A DNA stretch of 60,077 nt from an uncultured bacterium (lineage in GTDB: Bacteria > Verrucomicrobiota > Kiritimatiellia > CAIKKV01 > CALHGX01): positions 1 to 60,077 of the forward strand of contig CALHGX010000035.1 in assembly GCA_938031185.1 (NCBI GenBank), given 5' to 3'. A program made the position numbers and the translations under genes. Each line of letters begins with the position of its first letter. Positions within the stretch are counted from its first letter, which is position 1. This document shows, in pieces, positions 26,753-34,106 of this stretch. The notes under the pieces were generated by a model. That model made no database searches. It had not been told where the DNA came from and saw nothing but the letters and a program-made list of their open reading frames with translations.

Positions 26753-26821
26753 TCAATGACCGGCTCTCGGCGGTTGTTTGCCGGACGCCACGGCGTAAAT
26801 CGCTTCCACGCGCGGACTCAT
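26753..26821 (-). CDS. 22-residue reading frame inside the radical SAM operon (candidate substrate peptide)
   Basis: An ATG overlaps the peptidase stop (ATGA) and opens a 22-codon frame ending 32 bases before the radical SAM-kinase start. It begins MSPRVEAIYAVA, continues with Ser, Gly, Lys and Gln, and has two adjacent Pro before a basic end. The length is close to that of PqqA, and it has a Glu and a Tyr three residues apart (E6, Y9), whereas PqqA's cross-linked pair is four apart. No strong ribosome site is present; translation would depend on coupling to the peptidase. The frame could equally be chance in a 97-base gap. Confidence 0.25.
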   Translation of the reverse strand: MSPRVEAIYAVASGKQPPRAGH

Positions 26822-27333
26822 TGGCCGGACGAAAAACGCCGCGGCCAAAAATGAACCCAGCGCCAAACGACCAACAGCGGGCGCAGCCATCCGTGGCGGG
26901 ACAAAAAGGCAATCAGGCGCCGCTCCGGCCCCAAGCCCAACCGCTGCGACATGCCGTGGGTTCGTTCGACGCGCACTACGCGTCCCAGGAGCGATTCCAT
27001 GCCGACCATCCCGTCGGGCGTCGGCGCATTGTCCCCTTTGGCGAGAAAAGCGTTGTGCTGTCGCACAAGCAGGCGATGGACGGTGAGTCGCCCCGTGTCG
27101 GTGGCGGGAAACGCCGCTACGTCTCCCGGTTGCCATACCGCGGGGGGCGGCGCGATGGTGATCACGTCGCCGTCGCGAATAAAGGGATCCATGCTGAAGC
27201 CACGGGCGCGAAATCGCACCGCCACGCCGCGCGAAAGAGCTTCGCGCAGCAGCCCAAGAAAGGTGTCGTTGGGCAGGGAGAAGCTGCGGATCGGCTCGCG
27301 CCGCAGCTCAGGCCTGGCGCTGGGCGACTTCAA
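26818..27333 (-). CDS. S24/S26 (signal peptidase I-like) family protein
   Basis: About 171 residues if it starts at the TTG at 27333, which overlaps the PqqD-like gene by 26 bases; the true start is uncertain. FRARGFSMDPFIRDGDVITI holds the SMxP catalytic Ser (about 47), LTVHRLLV supplies a His (about 86) and AFLAKGDNAPTPDG matches the third conserved box. The His where bacterial leader peptidases have Lys suggests a Ser-His dyad, as in SipW/Sec11. The hydrophobic WLRPLLVVWRWVHFW near the end may be the membrane anchor. Known: S26-like proteins occur with PqqD-like and HprK-like genes. Inferred: it trims the modified peptide. Confidence 0.75.
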   Translation of the reverse strand: MKSPSARPELRREPIRSFSLPNDTFLGLLREALSRGVAVRFRARGFSMDPFIRDGDVITIAPPPAVWQPGDVAAFPATDTGRLTVHRLLVRQHNAFLAKGDNAPTPDGMVGMESLLGRVVRVERTHGMSQRLGLGPERRLIAFLSRHGWLRPLLVVWRWVHFWPRRFSSGQ

Positions 27334-27625
27334 TGACCAGGCCTCGCTGCAAGACCTCTTCCAGAAACCCGATCACATCAGCACGAAGCTCTTCGGTGGG
27401 CGCATCGTACTCCACGGCCAACTCCCCGATGATCTGCTCGACGGTTTGCTGCCCATCCAGCCGATCCCAAATCGCACGCCCGCTTTCGTTGACGGTGAAA
27501 AGGGCGTCCTCGAGGTCGGCGAGTCCGGCCACCAGCGGAACGATGATCAGCTCGCCTTCGATATCTCGCACAACGACGTCTTCAGACGGTCGATACGCGG
27601 CCGATAGCTTCACGCTCTTGTCCAT
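27308..27625 (-). CDS. PqqD family protein (RiPP recognition element-like)
   Basis: 105 residues from the ATG at 27625, three bases after the methyltransferase stop. The PqqD/RRE winged-helix pattern is evident: YRPSEDVVVRDIEGELIIVP, then ALFTVNESGRAIWDRLDGQ and TVEQIIGELAVEYDAPTEEL with an FLEEVLQRGLV end. PqqD-like domains bind leader sequences of precursor peptides and present them to radical SAM partners. Its place in an operon with three radical SAM enzymes makes it the likely substrate-recognition subunit. The length is normal for a stand-alone PqqD. Confidence 0.88.
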   Translation of the reverse strand: MDKSVKLSAAYRPSEDVVVRDIEGELIIVPLVAGLADLEDALFTVNESGRAIWDRLDGQQTVEQIIGELAVEYDAPTEELRADVIGFLEEVLQRGLVIEVAQRQA

Positions 27626-27627
27626 GC

Positions 27628-28422
27628 TTACCGCCTTTCGGGAGCAGCGCGCAACACCGCGCCGCCCCATACCCCCTCTTCCGGGATGTGGAGCCACTCT
27701 ACCTCGAAACCGGCCGAGCGAAATTCGGCGTTGATAGTAGCGGCGGAGAAGAAGCGGTGCAAGTACTCCCGCCCACCCCAGAGAGTGTCTCCCGGCTCAT
27801 ATGCGGTCAATCCGCCTGTTAGCCGTCCGACCCAGCGGCGCAGCCGGTCTGCCGTGGGTGAACCGCCGCCGGCCGGATCCCAGTGGAATTGACAAACGAT
27901 GCGTCCATCCGACGACGCCAGCGAGGATGCCAGTTTCCGGAGCAGCGCCACGCGCTGCCTGCGGGTGGGGACGACCGAGTACAGGCCTGAGGAAAACCAC
28001 ATGACGTCGAACGGCCCGGGCAAATCGCCCAAGTTGTTCAAGTCGGCCACAATTCCCCGAAACGGCAGATTGCGGGCCCGGGCCAACCGTTCCGCTTCCG
28101 CCAGCAAGGACGGGGCAAAATCGAGGCCCACCACCGTGAATCCGGCGCGGGCCAGCGGCGAAATCTCGCGTCCGCCACCCGCGCCGAGTAGGAGCAGTCG
28201 CCCTTTGCGCACAGGCAAGCGATCAAGCAGCGCCTGTTCATCGGCCCGTAATCCAGCATTCAACAGTTCCGGCTGCGTCCATTCGGTGATGCTGGCCGCG
28301 TTCTCATAGGCTTGGCGGCTGAAAGCGACTAGATCGGTTGGACGCATGACCACTACGGCCAGCGACCGAATAAAGTCGCCGGCACGAATCAGTCCGCGGG
28401 CCAGTCGGATGCGGATGTTCAT
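27628..28422 (-). CDS. Class I SAM-dependent methyltransferase
   Basis: 264 residues. Motif I is LLLLGAGGGREISPLARAG, motif II is TVVGLDFAPSLLAEAERLAR, and the post-motif DVMWFSSGLYSVVPTRRQRV segment follows. The start overlaps the first radical SAM stop by four bases, and the stop is two bases before the PqqD-like start, so it is embedded in the operon. The substrate is unknown; by context it may methylate the same peptide or protein that the radical SAM enzymes act on. The N-terminal ADEQALLDRLPVRKG just before motif I resembles small-molecule and peptide methyltransferases generally. Confidence 0.85.
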   Translation of the reverse strand: MNIRIRLARGLIRAGDFIRSLAVVVMRPTDLVAFSRQAYENAASITEWTQPELLNAGLRADEQALLDRLPVRKGRLLLLGAGGGREISPLARAGFTVVGLDFAPSLLAEAERLARARNLPFRGIVADLNNLGDLPGPFDVMWFSSGLYSVVPTRRQRVALLRKLASSLASSDGRIVCQFHWDPAGGGSPTADRLRRWVGRLTGGLTAYEPGDTLWGGREYLHRFFSAATINAEFRSAGFEVEWLHIPEEGVWGGAVLRAAPERR

Positions 28423-29558
28423 GTTGCGTCCCCCATTCGCGCGAGTCGAGCCGCCGGATCGGCAATGTCCCAGCTTCGTTCGCCGGCGGTTAAAAGTCCT
28501 AAATCGCGGGCCTGCGCGTGCGCCACCTCGCAGAAATACTCGACGGGCGTATCCAGCGTGCCATGTTCAAACCACGACTTGGCAGGACACTGCTCGCAGA
28601 GGCCCCGCAAAAAGCAGCGTGCACAACGCGCCAGGAACGCAGGGTTGGCGGCTCGACGATTTGTCACCGTGGGCGCGAATTCGGTCACGGCCTTTGCCAG
28701 CGAACCGTTCCGCAGAGGGTAGATGGTTTCGGGGTGGCGGAGCGGAAGACAGACCTGATAGTTCCCATAGGCGTCAATACATCCGCCGCAGCCCGCGCCA
28801 CACGGGAACAGCCGATCGCCCTGCACCCCCACGAATTGGCGGCAAAAGGTCTGCATTTCCTTCCGGTAGCCGGGACGGCGGTTGAGCAGTTTGACCACTT
28901 CATCCGGAGCAAGCCGCAACCGGCGAATCAGTTCGTTTCGGCTTTCGTCATCTCGCCGGCTTCGCAGATCGAGTAGGTAGATGATCCACGGAGGACACCG
29001 GCTGTGTGGGGCCGCCCATTCTTCAAAGGCGGCCAGTTCGTTCGCCGTTGGGCGCATGGCCACGCACCGTAGCGCCACCGGGATACGGCGTATGAGCAGT
29101 CGTTCCAGGCCTTGTCGAGCGGCGTCAAAAGAGCCGGAGGTGCGCGTCACCGCGTCACAGGTTTTGGGCGTCATTCCGTAGATGGTGATTTCCAGTGGTG
29201 ACAACGGCGGGGTTTGGGCCAGCAAATCGGCTAGCCGCTCGGAGACGAGCGCGGCATTGGTAAACAAGGTTACCCGCAGACCCAACCGGCGCGCGAAGAG
29301 GTAGAGTTCTTCGAAGTCGTCACGTAGCAGGGGTTCCCCGCCCGTCCAGCGGACGTCCAGACAGCCCAAGGCGGTAGCTTCCGAGAGGATAGTTTTCCAT
29401 TCAGCCGTGGACAGTTCACGGCGGGCGGCCTCGGTATCATCGGCCGGACGATTGATGGCGCAATGGACGCAGTTATTTTGGCACCGCTCCGTCAGCTCCA
29501 TGTCAAGCTGCCGGATTCGCGGTCGACGAGCCGCGGATGTCGCCTTCTGCCCGGCCAT
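28419..29558 (-). CDS. Radical SAM/SPASM domain protein (first gene of the operon)
   Basis: 379 residues from the ATG at 29558 (TTG 29594 is an alternative). Cluster motif TERCQNNCVHCAINRP (C26, C30, C33), then RWTGGEPLLRD. The C-terminal SPASM region includes LFPCGAGCGGCIDAYG, QVCLPLRHP, CARCFLRGLCEQCP and EYFCEVAHAQARD. It opens the six-gene minus-strand operon and is divergent from an outer-membrane barrel gene across a 227-base gap. It shares domain order and end motifs with the other two radical SAM proteins but is far from identical, so these are diverged paralogues, not recent copies. Confidence 0.9.
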   Translation of the reverse strand: MAGQKATSAARRPRIRQLDMELTERCQNNCVHCAINRPADDTEAARRELSTAEWKTILSEATALGCLDVRWTGGEPLLRDDFEELYLFARRLGLRVTLFTNAALVSERLADLLAQTPPLSPLEITIYGMTPKTCDAVTRTSGSFDAARQGLERLLIRRIPVALRCVAMRPTANELAAFEEWAAPHSRCPPWIIYLLDLRSRRDDESRNELIRRLRLAPDEVVKLLNRRPGYRKEMQTFCRQFVGVQGDRLFPCGAGCGGCIDAYGNYQVCLPLRHPETIYPLRNGSLAKAVTEFAPTVTNRRAANPAFLARCARCFLRGLCEQCPAKSWFEHGTLDTPVEYFCEVAHAQARDLGLLTAGERSWDIADPAARLARMGDAT

Positions 29559-29785
29559 CGGTTTGTCTCGCACCTGCACAACCACTACGCCCAAGCCCCA
29601 TCTTATCCGACTGGCTGGACCATTGCCATCACGGTTTGCTTCTCCTGTCAGGCCGTTTTCGGCTTTATGCCCTTAGAATTGGAGTTCAAGTCGTTTGGAG
29701 CGGTTGGAGCAACCCCGCTGCGATTCCATCACGGGCGCGCTCGACGGGATTGACGGAAAGGCCGTTGTCGCGCAAGGTGGACCGC

Positions 29786-31039
29786 ATGAACAGGCCTATC
29801 CGACAGAGAACACGCAGAAGGAAGGCGCGCTGTTCCGCCTACTGCGGGTTAGCGGCAGGAGTTGCCTTGACGGTTGTGAGTCACGGCATGCCGCAGCCGG
29901 ATCCCGAACCGTTCCGGCGGGAGGACGCAATCCGTGGACGCGAACACTCTTATGATGACGTGACTTTCCTTCATCGCTTTACCTACCGTTACCGGCCGGA
30001 ACGGGCCGAAGCGTGGCGCGAGCGTCCCCAGGGACTGCGCGGTTCCGCGGGCAGCGTGAAAACGCGCGAGTTCTTCGTCACCGCGGACTTCCGAAAAACC
30101 TTCGAGCTTGATAACCGGTTTTTCGCCGAATACCGCTACCGCCTCGACGAGGATTTCGACGGCGACTATGAGCGCAACGTCGTGGGGGCTGGTGTGCGGC
30201 TGCCGGGGGGCTGGTCGTTGGCGTCTCTGGGGCAGTTCGAGCGGGCCAAAGAAAACGTGGACGCTTATTTCGAGGCCGCATGGGAAGGCACCGGCGGCCG
30301 CCGTGCGCGCGGGGGGCTCGTGCTGGCGGATGCGGTGTACAACCGCAAGACCGATGACACCGACTACGAACGCATGCCGCACACCTGGTTTACGGCTTGG
30401 GATTGGGCGTGGAACGAAGGCACGAAGGTGGGCGGTTGGGTGAACTGGACGCCGGAGATAGCGCTGTCCATCGGTGAGGACCGGTTCACGTACGATCAGT
30501 TTTCATGGAGCGCCTACGGCTTGAGGCGGCTGGGCGCGGACTGGACATTGCGCGTGGAGGCGCGGGGCGAGGAAGGCTACCGGCATTTGACGGCCGCAAA
30601 TGCGCTGCAGTCGCGGCGGCGAGTGGACCGGAGGCACTGGGAAGGTGGGCTGGAAGTCGAGCGGTGCTTGGGCGACGCTTGGGCTGTCTGGGGCGGGGCA
30701 AGAGTGCTCCATTTTGATGAAGAAGACGAACGGCCCGAGGACGCGGAAAGGGATGCGGTCTATCGGCGGCGGGAGCGGATGGCGCATGGGGGCCTCAACT
30801 GGCGCGTGCATCCGCGGGTGCTTGTTTGGCCGGGTGTCTATTGGATGTGGCCGAACAATTCGGAGCGGTTCGCTCAACAACCGCTTTCGGACACGGCGGC
30901 AACCGATGCGCTAGCCAAGGCCGCATTTCCGATCGAGATCGGCTTTGCGTCCGGGGCCACCCTGACGCTCAACACGAGCATTCGCCTGGACAAACCCCGC
31001 TCCGGCGGCGGCAACGCGCAGATTCAGATTCCATGGTGA
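29786..31039 (+). CDS. Putative outer membrane beta-barrel protein
   Basis: 417 residues from the ATG at 29786, six bases after AAGGTGG. A basic N-terminus (MNRPIRQRTRRRKARC) and a hydrophobic stretch act as a signal peptide ending near residue 36. The rest alternates aromatic, charged and Gly residues in amphipathic strands (FFVTADFRKTFELDNRFFAE, WSLASLGQFERAKENVDAYF, KVGGWVNWTPEIALSIGEDR) and ends in Trp (QIQIPW), as expected for an outer-membrane barrel. I cannot name a family or substrate. It is divergent from the radical SAM operon and converges on the cupin gene. Confidence 0.7.
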   Translation: MNRPIRQRTRRRKARCSAYCGLAAGVALTVVSHGMPQPDPEPFRREDAIRGREHSYDDVTFLHRFTYRYRPERAEAWRERPQGLRGSAGSVKTREFFVTADFRKTFELDNRFFAEYRYRLDEDFDGDYERNVVGAGVRLPGGWSLASLGQFERAKENVDAYFEAAWEGTGGRRARGGLVLADAVYNRKTDDTDYERMPHTWFTAWDWAWNEGTKVGGWVNWTPEIALSIGEDRFTYDQFSWSAYGLRRLGADWTLRVEARGEEGYRHLTAANALQSRRRVDRRHWEGGLEVERCLGDAWAVWGGARVLHFDEEDERPEDAERDAVYRRRERMAHGGLNWRVHPRVLVWPGVYWMWPNNSERFAQQPLSDTAATDALAKAAFPIEIGFASGATLTLNTSIRLDKPRSGGGNAQIQIPW

Positions 31040-31135
31040 CCGCCCCGTCGAGGAAAGGGCCCGCTCATGAGCACAGCCCCAGTCGCGCGGGTCGGGGGCG
31101 CGTGAAGCGGCGCCACCTGTCGGATCAGGCCGCCG

Positions 31136-31462
31136 TCAGCGAATCATGATGAGGAGCATTTTGAAGCGCTCCACGGCCCGCACGGCATGCGGCACGTTGG
31201 CGGGCATGATGACCAGTTCGCCCGCCTGCACGGGGACGGTCTTCCCGCCGATCATCAGTTCCGCCCGGCCGTCCAGCACCTGCACGGTGGCGTCATACGG
31301 CGAGGTGTGCTCGCTCAAGCCCTGCCCCTTGTCAAAAGCGAACAGCGTCAGCGTGCCGGTTTTCTTGTCGAGCAGTGTCTTGCTGACGATCGCGCCGTCG
31401 GCACAGTCCACATACCCGCTCAAGCGAATGGCTTGTCCGCGAATATCCTCGGTCTGCGTCAT
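31136..31462 (-). CDS. Cupin domain protein
   Basis: 108 residues from the ATG at 31462, after GGGAGGACGAGG. The two cupin motifs are seen as GLSEHTSPYDATVQVLDGRA and ELVIMPANVPHAVRAVERF, with His residues in metal-binding positions. The fold is a small beta-barrel, and close relatives are often annotated only as cupins. It is the third gene of the hcp operon (31-base gap), so it probably belongs to the nitrosative stress response or serves as a metal-dependent sensor there. That role is inferred only from position. Confidence 0.85.
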   Translation of the reverse strand: MTQTEDIRGQAIRLSGYVDCADGAIVSKTLLDKKTGTLTLFAFDKGQGLSEHTSPYDATVQVLDGRAELMIGGKTVPVQAGELVIMPANVPHAVRAVERFKMLLIMIR

Positions 31463-31494
31463 GGCCTCGTCCTCCCTTGTTTCTTCCCTTTGGG

Positions 31495-32316
31495 TTACGC
31501 CGCCCGCGGCATTAATGTCTTGCTGGCCAGCACCGCGCCGTCGAGCGAGACGGTGGCCTCCACCACTTCCAGGTCCTTGCGGCCACTCTGTTGGGCGGCT
31601 TCGACGGCGATAGCCGTCAGGCCGCCACAGCAGGGCACTTCCATCCGCACGACAATCATGCGCGGAATCGTAGGGTTGCGCAAGATGGCGGCCAGCTTCT
31701 CGACGTAGCCTTCCGTCTGGTCGAGCTTGGGGCAACCGACGACCACCGCCCGCCCCCGAATGTAGCGCCAGTGCACATCCGCGGAAGCGATGGGCGAACA
31801 AGTGCTGAGCACCACCAATTCGCGCTGATTGAAAAACGGCGCATGGGGTTGGACCAGATGAATCTGCACGGGCCACTGCCGCAGCTCCGAGGGCAGCACC
31901 TGACCGGGCATGTCGCCGCCTGCCACCGGCTGGGCCGGTCGAGGCGCTTCGCCCTGGGGCATGCGCATGCGGGTGCCGGGGCATCCACCGGCCGGCGGAT
32001 GCGCGGCGGCCCTCATCCGCTGTGCATGGGCCTGGGCGGCGGCATCCATTTTTCGCAGGGCCTCCACACCACCCGTCGTCAGCACATGTTTGCGAGTGGC
32101 TTCCTCGTCGAAGTCTGCGCTCTCTCGCTCCTCGATCTTCAGGGCGCCGGTGGGGCATTCGCCAATGCAGTCCCCGAACCCGTCGCAGAACTGTTCCTTG
32201 ACCAGTTTGGCCTTGCCGTTGACGATTTGCAAAGCGCCCTCGGCACAGGCGGTGACGCATTGACCGCACCCGTTGCACAGCTCCTCATTGATCGTGATGA
32301 TTTTTCTACGGCTCAT
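31495..32316 (-). CDS. Ferredoxin-type Fe-S protein associated with Hcp
   Basis: 273 residues from the ATG at 32316, after AGGAGGAGG. The N-terminal ferredoxin domain has one complete motif (LCNGCGQCVTACAEG) and one in which the second Cys is replaced by Phe (FCDGFGDCIGECPTG), so the second cluster may be [3Fe-4S] or use another ligand. A Pro/Arg-rich linker at about 90-130 leads to a C-terminal domain with LSTCSPIAS, AVVVGCPKLDQTEG and RMEVPCCGGLTAIA, whose cysteines could bind a further cluster. This two-part layout is common next to hybrid cluster protein genes, where it probably supplies electrons. It lies 17 bases after hcp. Confidence 0.82.
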   Translation of the reverse strand: MSRRKIITINEELCNGCGQCVTACAEGALQIVNGKAKLVKEQFCDGFGDCIGECPTGALKIEERESADFDEEATRKHVLTTGGVEALRKMDAAAQAHAQRMRAAAHPPAGGCPGTRMRMPQGEAPRPAQPVAGGDMPGQVLPSELRQWPVQIHLVQPHAPFFNQRELVVLSTCSPIASADVHWRYIRGRAVVVGCPKLDQTEGYVEKLAAILRNPTIPRMIVVRMEVPCCGGLTAIAVEAAQQSGRKDLEVVEATVSLDGAVLASKTLMPRAA

Positions 32317-32333
32317 AGGGGCCTCCTCCTTTT

Positions 32334-33989
32334 CTATCGACCTTCCAATGCGGCTTGAAGATCCGCCTGCACCGTGGTGATGGGCATCAAATTGAACTTC
32401 TCCGCCAGCACTTTCAGCGCGCTGGGCGGCACGAATGCGGGCAGGCTCGGCCCGAGACGGATGTTGCGCAGGCCCAGATGGAGCAGGGTCAGCAAGATGC
32501 AGACCGCCTTTTGCTCGTACCACGAAAGCACCAGCGAGAGAGGCAGTTGGTTGACATCCGTGCCCAGCGCTTCTGCCAACGCTGTGGCGATGCGGATGGC
32601 GGAAAAGGCGTCATTGCACTGGCCCACGTCCAGCAGGCGGGGCAAACCGGCGACGGTGCCGAAATCAAGCTTGTTGAAGCGGTACTTGCCGCAGGCTAGC
32701 GTCAGGATGATGCAATCGTTCGGCACGGCTTCGGCGAACTCGGTGTAGTAGTTGCGCCCGGGTTTGGCCCCGTCGCAGCCGCCGATCAGGAAGAAATGGC
32801 GCAGCGTTCCCGCCTGCACCGCTTCCAGCACGTTGTCCGCCACCGAAAGGACCGTTTCATGGCCAAATCCCACGAGGATGGTCTTTTCCGGTTCGTCGCT
32901 CTCAAAGCCGGGCGCGGCCAATGCCGCCTCGATTACGGGCTCGAAATTCCGGTCCTTGATGTGGTTGACGCCAGGCCACGCCACGAGACCGGCCGTAAAC
33001 AGGCGCGCCTTGTAGGTGTCCCGCGGACGCTGAATGCAGTTGGTGGTCATCAGGATGGCGCCGGGGAAGGCATCGAACTCCCGCGCCTGGTCCTGCCACG
33101 CGCCGCCGTAATTCCCCACCAGGTGCCGGTATTTTTTGAGACCGGGATAGCCATGAGCCGGTAGCATTTCCCCGTGCGTGTACACGTTCACGCCGCGGCC
33201 TTCCGTCTGCTTGAGCAGCTCTTCGAGATCCTTTAGGTCGTGGCCGGAGACGAGGATGGCCTTGCCCTTGACCGGCGTGATGCGCACGGCGGTTGGCACA
33301 GGGTGCCCGTAGGCGCGCGTGTGCGCCGAGTCGAGCATCTCCATCACTTTGAGATTCACTTCGCCGCAGCGCAGGATCATGGCCAGCAGTTTGTCGGTGG
33401 CCGGCGTCGGCCCCGCGAGAAAATCCAAGGCCTCGAGGAAGTAGTCGTGTACCGCCTGGTCTTGCACCCCCAGAATGGCGGCATGGTCCGCGTAGGCCGC
33501 CATGCCTTTGAGGCCATACGTCAGCAGTTCCATGAGGCCGACAGTTTCCTCGCCCAGTTCCGCCTTGCGGTCTTCAATACCCACGTCGCGACCTTCGGCG
33601 ACGAGTCCCGCGCGGGTCGGCGCCGGTTGCCAGTAAGCGACGGGGGGCAATTCCTCGGGCGGATTACCCGCATGATGGCGCGCGGCCTCATACAGCGCCT
33701 GCGCCTGATCCTTGAGGGCGGCCGCCTTGCGCAGGAGCATTTCCATGCGGTCGGCGTCGAAATTGACGTTCGTGACGGTCGAGAACAGTGCCTCGATGAC
33801 GAACCGGTTGATTCCCGCATCCCTTGTTCCCATCTTTGCGGCCCGATGGGCGTACACCGCAATGCCTTTGACCGCGTGGATCAGGAGGTCCTGCAATGCC
33901 GCCGTTTCGGGGTCCTTGCCGCAGATCCCGTGGGCGGTGCACCCGATGCCTTTGGCGGCCTGCTCGCACTGATAACAGAACATGTTCAT
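32334..33989 (-). CDS. hcp: Hybrid cluster protein / hydroxylamine reductase
   Basis: 551 residues. The N-terminal MFCYQCEQAAKGIGCTAHG then GICGK gives Cys at 5, 8, 17 and 23 (CX2CX8CX5C), the class I pattern of anaerobes. Hybrid-cluster ligands occur further on, for example in LVSGHDLKDLEELLKQTEGR, TTNCIQRPRDTYKARL, FLIGGCDGAKPGRNYY and LACGKYRFNKLDFG, with GQCNDAFSA near the end. Hcp reduces nitric oxide or hydroxylamine and is linked to S-nitrosylation control in anaerobic metabolism. AGAAAGGAGA precedes the ATG. It heads an hcp-ferredoxin-cupin operon divergent from a Crp/Fnr gene, with one palindromic operator between them. Confidence 0.96.
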   Translation of the reverse strand: MNMFCYQCEQAAKGIGCTAHGICGKDPETAALQDLLIHAVKGIAVYAHRAAKMGTRDAGINRFVIEALFSTVTNVNFDADRMEMLLRKAAALKDQAQALYEAARHHAGNPPEELPPVAYWQPAPTRAGLVAEGRDVGIEDRKAELGEETVGLMELLTYGLKGMAAYADHAAILGVQDQAVHDYFLEALDFLAGPTPATDKLLAMILRCGEVNLKVMEMLDSAHTRAYGHPVPTAVRITPVKGKAILVSGHDLKDLEELLKQTEGRGVNVYTHGEMLPAHGYPGLKKYRHLVGNYGGAWQDQAREFDAFPGAILMTTNCIQRPRDTYKARLFTAGLVAWPGVNHIKDRNFEPVIEAALAAPGFESDEPEKTILVGFGHETVLSVADNVLEAVQAGTLRHFFLIGGCDGAKPGRNYYTEFAEAVPNDCIILTLACGKYRFNKLDFGTVAGLPRLLDVGQCNDAFSAIRIATALAEALGTDVNQLPLSLVLSWYEQKAVCILLTLLHLGLRNIRLGPSLPAFVPPSALKVLAEKFNLMPITTVQADLQAALEGR

Positions 33990-34068
33990 TGTCCGTCTCC
34001 TTTCTGCCGGTGACCGGCCTTCGTTGCCTTTGACGCCGTCATCCTCCCATGATGGCGTCTTTACGGCC

Positions 34069-34082
34069 TTGACCTAGGTCAA
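34069..34082. promoter_or_regulatory. Perfect Crp/Fnr-type operator (TTGAC-N4-GTCAA) between hcp and its divergent regulator
   Basis: TTGACCTAGGTCAA is a perfect palindrome; the flanking bases extend it to 16 (34068-34083). It matches the TTGAC-N4-GTCAA site used by DNR/NnrR-type and related nitrosative-stress regulators of the Crp/Fnr family. Its centre is 25-35 bases before the regulator's ATG and 86 before hcp's ATG. That spacing could let a bound regulator activate hcp while repressing its own gene. Confidence 0.8.
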
Positions 34083-34106
34083 GAAATCGGTTCTTTTGGT
34101 TGCGGC

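Noticed and set aside
29678-29731. An 18-codon minus-strand frame upstream of the first radical SAM gene, considered as a precursor peptide
   Set aside because: It lies well upstream, has no ribosome site, and the sequence (one Cys, many Arg/Lys/Ser) shows no core-peptide features.
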